A DNA stretch of 64,000 nt from Arthrobacter mangrovi (GCF_026011795.1 NZ_BRVS01000015.1:1-64000); one strand, 5' to 3'; counted from the stretch's first letter, positions 28,052-37,848 are shown. The notes: generated by a model not told the origin, from the sequence alone. Made by a program: numbers and translations.

Positions 28052-30469
28052 TTATGCGAAGTGCTTCGGCAGCGTCGCCTCGTGGGCTTCCTTCAGCTCG
28101 GCGAGCGGGAGGGAGAACTGGCTCTGGAAGTCCAGGGCGCCGATCTCCGTGTCCACCACGCCGATCCGCATGTGCGCGAAGCCGCGGGCGGAGCACATGT
28201 CCTTGAAGCGGACCTCTTCGCTGCGGGCCACGCTAACGACGGCGCGTGCCTGGCTTTCGCTGAAGAGTGCGGTGAACAGGTCCACACCGTCGCGCTCGCA
28301 GAGCTCGCCGAGGCCAATCCGCGCGCCCACGCCGAAGCGCAGCGCCATGTCCGCCAGGGCCGCGGCGAGGCCGCCCTCGGAGAGGTCGTGCGCGGCGTCG
28401 ATCATGCCGTCGCGGGAGGCGTTGACCAGCAGTTCGCCCAGCAGCTTCTCGGCCGCCAGGTCCAGCTGCGGCGGCTGTCCGCCGAGGTGGCCGCGCAGGT
28501 TGGCCCACTCGGAGCCGTCCAGTTCGTCCTTGGTCACGCCCATCAGGTAGATGGCCTGACCGTCCTCGCGCCAGCCCGAGGGGGTGCGGCGGGACACGTC
28601 GTCGAAACGTCCCAGCACGCCGACCACCGGGGTGGGGTGGATGGCCACGCCGCCGGTCTGGTTGTACAGCGAGACGTTGCCGCCGGTGACGGGCACGCCG
28701 AGCTCCATGCAGGCGTCGGACAGGCCGCGCACGGCCTCCGCGAACTGCCACATGACCTCGGGGTCCTCGGGCGAGCCGAAGTTCAGGCAGTCGGTGACGG
28801 CCATCGGCACGGCGCCGGTGGTGGCGACGTTGCGGTAGGACTCGGCCAGCGCCAGCCGGGCGCCCTCGTACGGGTCCAGGTAGGCGTAGCGGCCGTTGGC
28901 ATCGGTGGAGATGGCGACGCCCAGGCCGGTTTCCTCGTCCACCCGGACCACGCCGGCGTCGTCGGGCATGGCCATGGCAGTGTTGCCCTGCACGTAGCGG
29001 TCGTACTGGTTGGTGACCCAGTCCTTGGAGCACATGTTGGGCGAGGACATCAGTTCCAGCACGGCGGCCTTCAGCTCCTCCGGGGAGGACGGACGGCCGG
29101 CGTCCGCGGCGGAGCCGGTGAACGCGTCGCCCTGCACCTTGTCCAGCCACTCCGGCCGGTGGAACGGCCGCTCGTAGACAGGGCCCTCGTGCGCCACGGT
29201 GCGGGGGTCGACGTCGACAATCTTTTCGCCGTCCCATTCGATGATGAGCCTGCCGGTGTCGGTGACCTCGCCCAGCCAGGAGTACTCGACGTCCCACTTG
29301 GCCATGATCGCCTCGAACGCCTCGACGTTCTCCGGGGTCACCACGGCCATCATGCGTTCCTGCGACTCCGACATCAGGATCTCGCCCGGGGTCAGGGTCG
29401 GGTCGCGCAGCAGCACACTGGTGAGCTCGATGTGCATGCCGCCGTCGCCGTTGGAGGCCAGCTCGGAGGTGGCGCAGGAGATGCCGGCGGCACCGAGGTC
29501 CTGGATGCCCTCCACCACTGAGGCCTTGAACAGCTCCAGGCAGCACTCGATGAGCACCTTCTCGGCGAACGGGTCGCCCACTTGGACGGCCGGCCGCTTG
29601 GACGGCTTAGCGTCGTCGAACGATTCCGAGGCCAGCACGGAGGCGCCGCCGATGCCGTCGCCGCCGGTGCGCGCGCCGAAGAGCACGACCTTGTTGCCGA
29701 CGCCGGACGCGTTGGCCAGGCGGATGTCCTCGTGCCGCATGACGCCCACGGCCAGCGCGTTCACCAGCGGGTTGCCCTGGTAGACGGAGTCGAAGACGAC
29801 CTCGCCGCCGATGTTCGGCAGGCCGAGGGAGTTGCCGTAGCCGCCGATGCCGGACACGATGCCGTGCACCAGCCGGGCGGTGTCCGGGTGGTCGATCGCG
29901 CCGAAGCGCAGCGGGTCCATCACGGCCACCGGGCGGGCGCCCATGGAGATGATGTCGCGGACGATGCCGCCGACGCCGGTCGCGGCGCCCTGGTACGGCT
30001 CCACGAAGGACGGGTGGTTGTGGGACTCCACCTTAAAGGTCACGGCCCAGCCGTCGCCGATGTCCACGACGCCGGCGTTCTCGCCGATCCCGACGAGCAG
30101 GTGTTCCTTCATCTTCTCGGTGACCTTGTCCCCGAACTGGCGCAGGTGCACCTTGGAGGACTTGTAGGAGCAGTGCTCGCTCCACATCACCGAGTACATG
30201 GCCAGCTCGGCCGCGGTCGGGCGGCGGCCGAGGATCTCGACCACGCGCTGGTACTCGTCTTCCTTCAGGCCCAGCTCGGTCCAGGGCAGGTCCGTGTCCG
30301 GCGTCTGCGCCGCGTGCTCCACGGTGTCGATGTTGAACTTGCGTCCCTCGACATGCTCCACGGCATCCGCGGCGCCGCCGAAGCTCTGCACGTGCTCGTT
30401 GCGCAGTTCCTCGGCCGTGGCCAGATGGGTCTCGACGGGGACGTCGGAGGTGCGGTTGGTCTCAGTCAT
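28052..30469 (-). CDS. purL: phosphoribosylformylglycinamidine synthase subunit PurL
   Basis: A 805-residue small-type PurL, the ATP-dependent FGAM synthase of purine biosynthesis. Signature segments are [12 protein letters not shown] at about residue 95, [37 protein letters not shown] and a C-terminal AIR-synthase domain. About 40 residues of polar N-terminal extension precede the conserved [10 protein letters not shown]. The ATG at 30469 directly abuts the purQ stop. It works with PurQ and PurS as a complex. Co-directional purS, purQ and purL form the operon. Confidence 0.97.
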   Translation of the reverse strand: MTETNRTSDVPVETHLATAEELRNEHVQSFGGAADAVEHVEGRKFNIDTVEHAAQTPDTDLPWTELGLKEDEYQRVVEILGRRPTAAELAMYSVMWSEHCSYKSSKVHLRQFGDKVTEKMKEHLLVGIGENAGVVDIGDGWAVTFKVESHNHPSFVEPYQGAATGVGGIVRDIISMGARPVAVMDPLRFGAIDHPDTARLVHGIVSGIGGYGNSLGLPNIGGEVVFDSVYQGNPLVNALAVGVMRHEDIRLANASGVGNKVVLFGARTGGDGIGGASVLASESFDDAKPSKRPAVQVGDPFAEKVLIECCLELFKASVVEGIQDLGAAGISCATSELASNGDGGMHIELTSVLLRDPTLTPGEILMSESQERMMAVVTPENVEAFEAIMAKWDVEYSWLGEVTDTGRLIIEWDGEKIVDVDPRTVAHEGPVYERPFHRPEWLDKVQGDAFTGSAADAGRPSSPEELKAAVLELMSSPNMCSKDWVTNQYDRYVQGNTAMAMPDDAGVVRVDEETGLGVAISTDANGRYAYLDPYEGARLALAESYRNVATTGAVPMAVTDCLNFGSPEDPEVMWQFAEAVRGLSDACMELGVPVTGGNVSLYNQTGGVAIHPTPVVGVLGRFDDVSRRTPSGWREDGQAIYLMGVTKDELDGSEWANLRGHLGGQPPQLDLAAEKLLGELLVNASRDGMIDAAHDLSEGGLAAALADMALRFGVGARIGLGELCERDGVDLFTALFSESQARAVVSVARSEEVRFKDMCSARGFAHMRIGVVDTEIGALDFQSQFSLPLAELKEAHEATLPKHFA

Positions 30470-31243
30470 TTACTTGGCACCTGCCACAATCTTCTTCAGT
30501 ACGGAGATGAACACGCCAAGCCCGTCCGTGCCGCCGCGCAGGTCAACCGGGCCGGCCGCGGAGAAGTCGGGGCCGAATCCGGCTTCCGTCGCATGTTCCG
30601 GGTGGGGCATGAGTCCGACGACGTTGCCCGCCGCGTTCGTGATGCCGGCAATGTCGCGGCGGGAACCGTTGGGATTGGTGCCGACGTACCGGAAGGCCAC
30701 GCGGCCCTCGCCCTCGAGTTCGTCCAGCGTCTTCTCGTCCGCGACGTACTGGCCGTCCTGGTTCTTCAGCGGCACCACGATCTCTTCGCCGGCGGCGTAC
30801 TCGCTGGTCCAGGCCGTCTCGGCGTTCTCGACCCGCAGCCGCTGGTCCCGGCAAATGAAGTGCAGGTGGTTGTTCTTGATCATCGAGCCCGGCAGCAGGT
30901 GCGCCTCGGTGAGGACCTGGAAGCCGTTGCAGATGCCCAGCACCGGCAGGCCGCCTTTGGCGGCGTCTACGACCTGGTCCATCAGCGGGGCGAAGCGGGA
31001 GATCGCGCCGGCGCGCAGGTAGTCGCCGTAGGAAAAGCCGCCCGGGATGATGACGGCGTCCACGCCCTGCAGGTCATGGTCGCCGTGCCACAGGCTTACG
31101 GCGGTGCCGCCAGCCAGCCGGACGGCGCGGGACGCGTCCCGGTCATCCAGTGTGCCGGGGAAGGTAACGACACCCACGCGCGCGCCGGAGAGGCCGCGGT
31201 CGGGGGCCGGCGAGAAGTCGCCGATCAGCGGAGTTTCAGACAT
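30470..31243 (-). CDS. purQ: phosphoribosylformylglycinamidine synthase subunit PurQ
   Basis: A 257-residue glutaminase subunit. The catalytic Cys is in [12 protein letters not shown] and His-Glu in MPHPEHATE. It provides ammonia to PurL. The start at 31243 overlaps the purS stop (TAATG), though the family core starts only at VGVVTFPG about 22 residues in, so a slightly shorter product is possible. Confidence 0.97.
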   Translation of the reverse strand: MSETPLIGDFSPAPDRGLSGARVGVVTFPGTLDDRDASRAVRLAGGTAVSLWHGDHDLQGVDAVIIPGGFSYGDYLRAGAISRFAPLMDQVVDAAKGGLPVLGICNGFQVLTEAHLLPGSMIKNNHLHFICRDQRLRVENAETAWTSEYAAGEEIVVPLKNQDGQYVADEKTLDELEGEGRVAFRYVGTNPNGSRRDIAGITNAAGNVVGLMPHPEHATEAGFGPDFSAAGPVDLRGGTDGLGVFISVLKKIVAGAK

Positions 31244-31515
31244 TATTCGCCGGCTCCGATGGTCGCGTCGACAATGACCTCCACCCGGGTGACGTCCTCG
31301 ATCACCGGGTTGGACAGCAGGGTGGCGGCGGCGTGGCGGGCCTGCTCGAGGATCTCCTCGGTGACCTCGCCCTCCACGGTCAGTTCGAACCGCTTGCCCT
31401 GGCGGACCTCGCCGAAACCGGTCTGGCCCAGCCGCCGCAGCGCGCCGGCAATGGCCTTGCCCTGCGGATCAAGGATTTCGGGTTTGGGCATGACATCAAC
31501 AACGATCCGTGGCAA
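31243..31515 (-). CDS. purS: phosphoribosylformylglycinamidine synthase subunit PurS
   Basis: A 90-residue PurS with the usual [17 protein letters not shown] start and [13 protein letters not shown] motif. It bridges PurQ and PurL. The start is a TTG at 31515 with GGAG 6 nt upstream; the first ATG, eight codons in, would cut into the first beta strand. It is the first gene of the operon. Confidence 0.95.
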   Translation of the reverse strand: MPRIVVDVMPKPEILDPQGKAIAGALRRLGQTGFGEVRQGKRFELTVEGEVTEEILEQARHAAATLLSNPVIEDVTRVEVIVDATIGAGE

Positions 31516-31715
31516 CGGTCACTCCTGTGTTGGGAACGGGCTCTTCAACGAAGCGAGGCGCGCGGAAACCGCTGCACGGTCTGTGCAGGAAAAGTGCCGT
31601 CTCACGCTGATCCAGCGCTCCGCGAGCTTGCACCCTCCATTCTACCGGCTGAAGCAAACCGCGAATTCTACGCCAACGGCGCCACCTGTAAGCCAACTGT
31701 CAGTAGCATCGGTCT

Positions 31716-31886
31716 ATGGCCGAGAAACCTCAATCCATGCTCCTGCCGATCATGGCCGCCGCCGTGGCGGCCGGCCTTGCCCGGCTCGTCATCCGCAAGT
31801 ACCGCGGCGACCGCCAGGCAGCGCGCGCCGCAGATGAAGACCTGGCCCGGCGCGTCAGCGAGGCCGTGCGCAAGCCCCGTCCTTGA
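31716..31886 (+). CDS. short single-pass membrane protein, hypothetical
   Basis: A 56-codon frame divergent from purS. An N-terminal hydrophobic stretch (LLPIMAAAVAAGLARLVI) is followed by a basic/acidic cytosolic tail (RKYRGDRQAARAADEDLARR). No Shine-Dalgarno is seen, but TAGCAT lies 6 bp before the ATG, which would fit a leaderless transcript. The amino-acid composition and topology look genuine. I do not recognise the family. Confidence 0.5.
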   Translation: MAEKPQSMLLPIMAAAVAAGLARLVIRKYRGDRQAARAADEDLARRVSEAVRKPRP

Positions 31887-31982
31887 TCAGAAATCCTGAC
31901 AGGGCGGACGACGACGGCGGCGCGCACCCGGCGTCGTCAACGTCCGTCCGCAGGTTGCCGGCATCCGTATGCAGGCTGGCTT

Positions 31983-32519
31983 CTAGACCTTTCCACCCGC
32001 ACTGCCGAGCAGGTCCTGCATGGCGTTCCACTCGGAGATCTTGCAGCCGTCGGTCAGCGTGAACGTCTTGTTGACCTCGCGCCCGTCGATGGTGCCCGTG
32101 ACGCGGGCCTGCTGCGGGCCGCCGTACTGCTGGGTGCAGGCGCGGTTGGGGTCGGGCTGGGTGAAGAACACGTTCTCGGCATGCTGCACCAGCGCCGCGC
32201 AGGCCGCGTCCGGGTCCTGGACAGTCGAGCTTTCCATCGGCTTGGAGTCGACGCACACGAGCGTCTTTTCCTCCTTGTAGTCCGCTCCGGAGGTCGAGAC
32301 CGAGATCTTCAGCTTGGCGTCCACGGGGGCTCCTTCCGCAGGGCTCGACGGCGGCGCGCTGCCGGGGCTGGTGGGGGAAGCCGGGCCGCTCGTGGCCGGC
32401 GGGCTGGTTTCGCCGGGCCCCTCGCCGCCGGGCGCGCAGCCACTCAGGAGCAGTGCCAGCGCCGCGGGCACGCTCAGCAGGGTCAGTGCCGTCCTTGAGC
32501 CAGCGCGTTTGCGGTCCAT
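31983..32519 (-). CDS. lipoprotein with subtilisin-inhibitor-like (SSI) domain
   Basis: A 178-residue putative lipoprotein. The signal ends in lipobox LLLSGC with Cys28 as the acylated residue, and a Pro/Ser/Thr-rich linker runs to about residue 68. The C-terminal 105 residues match the SSI plan: a first Cys pair (TLVCVD ... AACAAL) and a second (ACTQQYGGP ... LTDGCKISEW), the latter holding the Y-GGP turn and the strand before the last Cys. SSI-family proteins inhibit subtilisins. The ATG at 32519 follows GAAGGG. It ends a two-gene unit below 32524-33444 and lies about 1.2 kb from a secreted subtilase. Confidence 0.8.
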   Translation of the reverse strand: MDRKRAGSRTALTLLSVPAALALLLSGCAPGGEGPGETSPPATSGPASPTSPGSAPPSSPAEGAPVDAKLKISVSTSGADYKEEKTLVCVDSKPMESSTVQDPDAACAALVQHAENVFFTQPDPNRACTQQYGGPQQARVTGTIDGREVNKTFTLTDGCKISEWNAMQDLLGSAGGKV

Positions 32520-32523
32520 GTTC

Positions 32524-33444
32524 TCACCCTTCGATCGTCTCCAGCGCGGCCAGCAGGCGGCCGCGCAGCCGTTGCGATTCGTCCGCGAAGCCGCGCTGGG
32601 CAGCCGCGTACTGCGCGCGGCCCTCGGCGGTTTCGATGCGGATCGGCTCATACCCCCAGGCGGCGAGATCATACGGCGAGGCCTGCATGTCCATCTCGCG
32701 GATCCGCCAGGACAGCTCGAAGCAGTCCATGACGAGTTCGCCGGGCAGTGCAGGAGTGAGCTTGTAGGCCCACTTGTAGAGGTCCATGTTGGCGTGCAGG
32801 CAGCCGGGCTGCTCCATGTCCCGCTGGTTCTCCCGGCTCAGCCGCAGGGTATTCAGCGGCGCCGCCTGCGGCGTGTAGAAGCGGAAGGCGTCGAAGTGCG
32901 AGCAGTTGATCCGGCTCGCCTCGACCACGCCATCCGTGCCCTCCGCGCCGAGCCGCAGCTCCAGGTATTCGTGCCGGACGCCGTTGAGCCGCGACTTGTA
33001 GACCATGGCCCACTCATGCAGGCCGAAGCAGGCGAAGCGTGCGGGGCGCGCCGCGGTCGCGGCGAGGATGGTCCGGGTGAAGGACACCGTCTCGGCCCGC
33101 TCGCGAAGGAACCGCTCGGCGTCGAAGGTGACCGCGCCGCCGTCGTTAATGTCCTGTTCCGCGCGCTCCGCGTCCGTCAGCGGGCGGTAGTACTTCCAGG
33201 CGGCGCGTTCCGCCGCCGCTTCGCCGGTGAGTACGACGCCGGCACCCGGGTGCCAGCGCAGCAGCTGGCCGGGTTTCTGGGTGTAGTAGGTGAAGAGGAA
33301 GTCCTCGACCGGGTGCTTGCGCCCCGCCGAGCGGCGCTGCAGGTACGGCTCGGTGAAGCGGGAGGCGCGGCGCTGGTGCGCCTCCTCGCGAGCCTGCCAG
33401 TGCTCCGGGCCCAGCACGTCCAGCCGGGTCAACTGCAACTGCAT
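32524..33444 (-). CDS. conserved protein of unclear function (often labelled 3-methyladenine DNA glycosylase)
   Basis: A 306-residue soluble protein with conserved-looking blocks KHPVEDFLFTYY, RWHPGAGVVL, FACFGLHEWAMVY and GCLHANMDLYKWAYKL. I recall that automatic annotation often calls this actinobacterial family 3-methyladenine DNA glycosylase. I see no helix-hairpin-helix or AlkA/Tag motif to support that. The His, Trp and Cys-rich blocks suggest a metal or substrate site. It is followed 4 bp later by the SSI-like lipoprotein. Confidence 0.7.
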   Translation of the reverse strand: MQLQLTRLDVLGPEHWQAREEAHQRRASRFTEPYLQRRSAGRKHPVEDFLFTYYTQKPGQLLRWHPGAGVVLTGEAAAERAAWKYYRPLTDAERAEQDINDGGAVTFDAERFLRERAETVSFTRTILAATAARPARFACFGLHEWAMVYKSRLNGVRHEYLELRLGAEGTDGVVEASRINCSHFDAFRFYTPQAAPLNTLRLSRENQRDMEQPGCLHANMDLYKWAYKLTPALPGELVMDCFELSWRIREMDMQASPYDLAAWGYEPIRIETAEGRAQYAAAQRGFADESQRLRGRLLAALETIEG

Positions 33445-33758
33445 GATTTTATTGTCGCAAAAACGGGCGGCTATATCACTTCCTCAGGCTCGGGGATAGA
33501 CTTTGACTGGTTATTGGGTGGGACTGTCGTGAACATTCCTGAAAGGGTTCTTTGAGACTATTTCCTCCGCTAACTTAAGCTCACAGATCCCGCCGGTAGT
33601 GGCTTCGGCCACGCAGTTGGGGGGAGGGGCCGGCCCAGTGGCCGGAACGCCAGCCGCCCGGAGTTGATACGTTTCCGCGTCGGGCAGCGAGCAGCCGGCG
33701 GGTCTGGGGGCCGGACCAGGTTGGTCCGTCCCACAGGGATGAAAGGCGTTCCAATCTC
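33445..33758. promoter_or_regulatory. divergent intergenic region upstream of the subtilase
   Basis: 314 bp between the minus-strand 306-aa protein gene and the plus-strand protease gene. It is A/T-richer in 33455-33590 and must hold promoters for both directions. I cannot fix a -35/-10 pair with confidence. GAAAGG precedes the protease ATG by 12 nt. Confidence 0.4.
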
Positions 33759-36700
33759 ATGACCAAGCAAAGCAGAGGCTTTGTGCGGCGGCGCTCCGTC
33801 CGCGCCGCCACGGCACTCGCACTGGGATTACCCCTCGTACTATCCAGCCTGGCCGGACCCGCAGCCGCCGTCGGGCCCGCCGCTCCTTCGGGGCAGCCGA
33901 GCGCCCAAGCCTACAAGGACGGCCAGTACATCGTGCTGCTCAAGGGCGAACCTTTGGCAACCTACGACGGCGGCGTCGCCGGCATTGCGGCGACCAAGCC
34001 GGCCAAGGGCAAGAAGGTGGACACGGACAGCCCGCAGGCCCAAAAGTACACCGCCCACCTGAACAGGAAGCAGCAGGAGGTCGCCGCCGCGGCCGGCACC
34101 GCCGTCGGCGAGAGCTTCACGACGGCGGTCAACGGCTTCACAGCGGACCTGACGGCGGAGCAGGCGGCGGTCCTGGCCAAGAACCCGCAGGTGCTGTCCG
34201 TTTCCGAGAACGAGCAGCTCAGCCCGGACTATTCCAGCACCGAGTTCCTTGGCCTGCCCGGCAAGGACGGCGCCTGGGAGCAGCGGTACGGCGGTGCGGC
34301 TAATGCCGGTAAGGGTGTCGTGGTCGGAGTGATCGATACCGGCTACTACCCGGACAACGCCTTCCTCGCCGGCGAGGAGCCCACGCGGCTGGCCCGCGGC
34401 GCGGCGCCCGAAGTCGGTGTCCCGTACCTCACTACAGACGGCAAGATCGCGATGCTCAAGGCGGACGGCGAGACGTTCATCGGGGACTGCCAGAAGGCCC
34501 AAGGTGGCGGCAACAGCACGCGCGCCTGGACCGGCAAAGAGTGCAACAGCAAGGTCCTGAGCGCACGGTACTATGCCGAGGACTTCCTGAAGCTCGTGCC
34601 GCCGGCCGAGCGTGACCCGAAGGAGTCAATCTCGCCGCTGGACATCGCCAGCCATGGCACCCACACCGCGACCACGGCGGCCGGCAACGACGGCGTCAAG
34701 GCGAGTGTGGACGGCCGCGACTTCGGCGAGGGCTCCGGCGTCGCACCCGAGGCGAAGGTCTCGGTCTACAAGATCTGCTGGGAGGACACCAACCCCTCCA
34801 CCGGCGGCTGCTTCACCTCCGCGTCCGTGGCGGCCATCGAACAGGCCGTCAAGGACGGCGTCGATGTGCTGAACTACTCGATTTCGGGCAACAACAACTC
34901 GGTGCTGGATCCGGTGGCCCTGGCGTTCTTCAACGCGGCCGCCACCGGTATCTTCGTGTCGGCTTCGGCCGGCAACTCCGGTCCGACGGACACCACCGTC
35001 AACCACAGCGCGCCCTGGCTGACCACGGTCGCCGCGAGCACGTTCTCGAACGAACTGCAGGGCACGGTGCAACTCTCCGACGGTTCCAAGTACCGCGGCG
35101 CTTCGATCATGAGCTCCGAGGTCCCGCAGACGGCCCTGATCCTCTCGCGCAATGCCGCGGTCAAGGATGACGGGAAGAAGGAGACGGACGAGACCGAAAA
35201 CGCGCGGCTCTGCCTGCCGGGCTCGCTGGACGCGGCCAAGGCCACGGGCAAGATCGTGGTCTGCGAACGCGGCGTCAACCCGCGCGCGGAGAAATCCGTG
35301 ACGGTGAAGGACGCCGGCGGCGTCGGAATGGTCCTGGTCAATGTGCCCACCGGTTCGCTGGACCTGGACCTGCATGCGGTGCCCACCGTCCACATCAACG
35401 ACGACGGTTTCCTCGCCAAGGTTGCGGCGGACTCCGGCCTGACCGCGGCGCTGGTCAACCACGACACCACCGGCCAGCCCGAACCTCCGCTGCCCCAGAT
35501 TGCCGACTTCTCCTCGCGGGGACCGTCCACGGCGGTCGGCGGCGACCTGCTGAAGCCGGACATCGCGGCGCCTGGCGTCGGCGTGCTGGCCGGCGTCTCC
35601 CCACTTGAAGCCGGCGAAAACTTCGGCTTCATGTCCGGCACGTCCATGGCAGCCCCGCAGGTTGCCGGCCTTGCCGCACTGGTGCTGGGCGAGAACCCCA
35701 AGTGGTCGCCGGCCGCGGTGAAGTCCGCCATGATGACCACGGCCGCACCGGTGCAGACCGCCGACGGCGAGGCCAATGAGGACAAGTTCGCCACCGGTGC
35801 CGGCGAGGTCGACGCCGCCGCGATGGCCGACCCCGGGCTGGTGTACGACGCCGATGTGCTGGACTGGGCGGGCCTGCTGGAGACGGCCTCCGGCGGCGAC
35901 GTCTGGCCGGACGTGAAGCCCATCGAAGCCAAGGACGTCAACGTTCCCTCCATAGCGCTGGGCACCTTGACCGGCCCGGTCACGGTAACCCGCACGCTGA
36001 CCGCGCTCGAGCCGGGCAGCTACTCCGCCGCGATCGACGTCCCCGGAGTGGACGCCGTCGTCGTACCCGAACAGCTCGAATTCACCCAGGCGGGCCAGTC
36101 GCTGGACTTCACCGTCACCTTCACCAATGACAGCGCAGCGTATGGTGAGGCGGCGATGGGCGAGCTGACCTGGTCCAGCGCGGACCATGCCGTTACCGCG
36201 CCCGTGGCCCTCACCCCGGTGGCCGCCCTCGCTCCGCCCGCCGTCACCGTCGACTCCGCCGCCGCTTCCGGCGAGCAGGCCATCGACGTGACCTCCGGGA
36301 CGGACAACCCGATCGACATCACCGTGGAGGGCCTGGTCAAGGCCAACGCGCTGACCGAGGAGAAGACGCCGGATCCCAACAACATCACCGCGGCCAGCTC
36401 CATCACCAGCACGCTCACGGTTCCGGCGGGCGCCACCACGGCAGAGTTCGCGATCAACTCCGCCGCCGAGACCGCTGACTGGGACCTCTACGTGATGACG
36501 CCGGACGGCGAGCAGATCGCCGTCGCCACCGCCAACACCAGTGAGAGCCTGACCCTCACCGCTCCCGCGGCCGGCGACTACCAGGTTGTCGGACATCTGT
36601 GGGGCACCTCGGACGGAGCGGCCACGGCCACAGGCACGCTCAACACCGTTGCCCTCACCGGGGATGCCGGGAACCTCGCCGTAACACCGGATCCGCTGGA

Positions 36701-36824
36701 GCTGCCCAACGGCCAGTCCGGCAAGGTCACGGCCAAGTGGAACGGGCTCGGGTCCGGCAGTTGGGTCGGCCTGGTCAAGTTCGGTGACAGCGCCTACACC
36801 ACCCTGACCATCAACGTCCCGTAG
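33759..36824 (+). CDS. secreted subtilisin-like serine protease (S8) with I9 propeptide and PA domain
   Basis: A 1021-residue exported protease. It has a basic signal peptide with hydrophobic core LALGLPLVLSS and an AAA-type cleavage region. An inhibitor-I9 propeptide spans about residues 48-150. The S8 catalytic domain has Asp193 (VIDTGYY), His299 (SHGTH) and Ser629 (SGTSMAAPQ). A protease-associated domain is inserted between His and Ser (about 440-580). A long C-terminal beta-rich region contains a pre-peptidase-like segment (about 890-970). This is the cucumisin-like layout found in soil actinobacteria. The role is extracellular protein breakdown. It stands alone, with a terminator hairpin at 36853. 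Confidence 0.96.
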   Translation: MTKQSRGFVRRRSVRAATALALGLPLVLSSLAGPAAAVGPAAPSGQPSAQAYKDGQYIVLLKGEPLATYDGGVAGIAATKPAKGKKVDTDSPQAQKYTAHLNRKQQEVAAAAGTAVGESFTTAVNGFTADLTAEQAAVLAKNPQVLSVSENEQLSPDYSSTEFLGLPGKDGAWEQRYGGAANAGKGVVVGVIDTGYYPDNAFLAGEEPTRLARGAAPEVGVPYLTTDGKIAMLKADGETFIGDCQKAQGGGNSTRAWTGKECNSKVLSARYYAEDFLKLVPPAERDPKESISPLDIASHGTHTATTAAGNDGVKASVDGRDFGEGSGVAPEAKVSVYKICWEDTNPSTGGCFTSASVAAIEQAVKDGVDVLNYSISGNNNSVLDPVALAFFNAAATGIFVSASAGNSGPTDTTVNHSAPWLTTVAASTFSNELQGTVQLSDGSKYRGASIMSSEVPQTALILSRNAAVKDDGKKETDETENARLCLPGSLDAAKATGKIVVCERGVNPRAEKSVTVKDAGGVGMVLVNVPTGSLDLDLHAVPTVHINDDGFLAKVAADSGLTAALVNHDTTGQPEPPLPQIADFSSRGPSTAVGGDLLKPDIAAPGVGVLAGVSPLEAGENFGFMSGTSMAAPQVAGLAALVLGENPKWSPAAVKSAMMTTAAPVQTADGEANEDKFATGAGEVDAAAMADPGLVYDADVLDWAGLLETASGGDVWPDVKPIEAKDVNVPSIALGTLTGPVTVTRTLTALEPGSYSAAIDVPGVDAVVVPEQLEFTQAGQSLDFTVTFTNDSAAYGEAAMGELTWSSADHAVTAPVALTPVAALAPPAVTVDSAAASGEQAIDVTSGTDNPIDITVEGLVKANALTEEKTPDPNNITAASSITSTLTVPAGATTAEFAINSAAETADWDLYVMTPDGEQIAVATANTSESLTLTAPAAGDYQVVGHLWGTSDGAATATGTLNTVALTGDAGNLAVTPDPLELPNGQSGKVTAKWNGLGSGSWVGLVKFGDSAYTTLTINVP

Positions 36825-36852
36825 CACTGCCCGCCGGTTCGACCGGCACTGC

Positions 36853-36883
36853 AAGGAGCCCCGTCCCCGCGGCGGGGCTCCTT
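36853..36883 (+). terminator. terminator hairpin after the subtilase gene
   Basis: AAGGAGCCCCG pairs perfectly with CGGGGCTCCTT across a short GC loop, 28 bp past the stop. A near copy occurs at 37157-37190, and a related hairpin after tRNA-Ser at 53357-53395. Confidence 0.85.
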
Positions 36884-37047
36884 CCGTGTGCTTGGGCCGG
36901 GGGTCAGGGGACGCCCCGCCTCCGACCTCGCGGCGGCCCCGGCTCGTCGCGGCTTTCAGTCGCCGGTCCCTCCTTTAGCGTCACGGCCATATTGCCCGAG
37001 GCCCGGGCGGGCGGCGCCTCGCTTGGTACACGATTGAGCCCCTCTGG

Positions 37048-37111
37048 ACAGCTTTAGCCTTCAAGCGGCGGCTTGACCTGCCTGTTTGTTTTGCTTGAAG
37101 CCTAAAGCTGT
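37048..37111. repeat. 19-bp inverted repeat, member of a dispersed element
   Basis: The left arm ACAGCTTTAGCCTTCAAGC (37048-37066) pairs with the right arm GCTTGAAGCCTAAAGCTGT (37093-37111), with one mismatch and a 26-nt spacer. The first 17 bases of the left arm recur exactly at 53470-53486 behind tRNA-Ser. Confidence 0.8.
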
Positions 37112-37156
37112 ACGGAATGGCCGGGGCTGGGGTGATCCGGTCCGTACGGCAAGGGA

Positions 37157-37190
37157 AAAGAGCCCCCGTCCCCGCGGCGGGGCTCCTTTT
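37157..37190. terminator. second copy of the GC-rich terminator hairpin
   Basis: An AAGAGCCCC...GGGGCTCCTTTT hairpin with the same loop as at 36853 and a short T-run. It lies 104 bp before the end of the MarR-family gene on the opposite strand, so it could serve that gene in the minus direction or be a remnant of duplication. Confidence 0.65.
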
Positions 37191-37294
37191 CATGCGAGGG
37201 CCGCGCTCCCTTGCGGGGGCGCCCACGATAGCCCGCGGTGCCGGACGGCGGTGACGGGCGTGGCTCAGCCGCTGGTCGGCGGGACGGTGCCTGC

Positions 37295-37765
37295 TCAGGC
37301 GGCGCGCTGGGCGGCGTCGATGAGCCGCCGCATGGAGACGTTGAGTTCCTGCAGCATTTCGCGGTCCAGCTCCAGCCGCTCCAGCATGGTCCCCGGAACG
37401 GCCAGCGCCCGCTCGCGCAGCGCCGCCCCGGCGTCGGTCAGCTCGATCGCCAGCGCCCGCTCGTTGCCCGCCACCCGCTCGCGGGTGACCAGCCCGGCGC
37501 CCTCCAGCCGCTTGAGCATGGGGGAGAGCGTCGCCGGCTCCTGGGCCAGCGCCTCGCCGAGCTCCTTCACGGTCCGGGGGCTCTGCTCCCAGAGCGCCAG
37601 CATGACCAGGTACTGCGGGTGGGTCAGCCCCAGCCCCTCCAGCACGGGTTTGTAGGCGGCGACCACGCTGCGCGAGGCCACGGAGAGCGCAAAGCAGAGC
37701 TGGTGCTCCAGCAGCAGGTCCTCCGCGCGGTCCGAGTCAACCGTCACGCCCATCACGCCCTTCAC
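37295..37765 (-). CDS. MarR-family regulator, OhrR-like
   Basis: A 156-residue winged-helix regulator. The N-terminal EHQLCFALSVASRSV segment has the reactive-Cys context of OhrR peroxide sensors, followed by GLTHPQYLVMLALWE and the recognition region LSPMLKRLEGAGLVTRER. OhrR normally represses ohr, an organic-hydroperoxide reductase, but no ohr gene is visible nearby. A 12-bp palindrome sits 7 bp upstream of the start. Confidence 0.88.
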   Translation of the reverse strand: MKGVMGVTVDSDRAEDLLLEHQLCFALSVASRSVVAAYKPVLEGLGLTHPQYLVMLALWEQSPRTVKELGEALAQEPATLSPMLKRLEGAGLVTRERVAGNERALAIELTDAGAALRERALAVPGTMLERLELDREMLQELNVSMRRLIDAAQRAA

Positions 37766-37771
37766 GAATAG

Positions 37772-37783
37772 TTAGTGCACTAA
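37772..37783. promoter_or_regulatory. palindromic operator upstream of the OhrR-like gene
   Basis: TTAGTGCACTAA is a perfect 12-bp palindrome in an A/T-rich patch between the minus-strand regulator and the plus-strand 69-aa gene. The size and symmetry fit a MarR-type operator, suggesting autoregulation and perhaps control of the small gene at 37849. Confidence 0.6.
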
Positions 37784-37848
37784 TTGTTAGCGTAGAGTGG
37801 TTCATGCATCCAGTCCAATCGTCGGCACGCGCAGGAAAGGGGTCCTCC

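Larger units (their letters stand above)
36825..37294. other. intergenic region with two terminator copies and a long inverted repeat
   Basis: 470 bp without a gene. It contains the hairpin at 36853-36883, the inverted repeat at 37048-37111 and the near-duplicate hairpin at 37157-37190. The two hairpins share the string GTCCCCGCGGCGGGGCTCCTT apart from a one-base difference next to it, and they flank the inverted repeat. The arrangement suggests local duplication or insertion of a small element. Confidence 0.7.

Noticed and set aside
29582-31837. Open frame of about 750 codons on the plus strand
   Set aside because: It is fully antisense to purL, purQ and purS, which have complete family motifs, and has repetitive Gly/Val/His-rich composition typical of a GC shadow.
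34626-36854. Open frame of about 740 codons on the minus strand
   Set aside because: It is antisense to the subtilase and of low-complexity Gly/Arg/Val composition.
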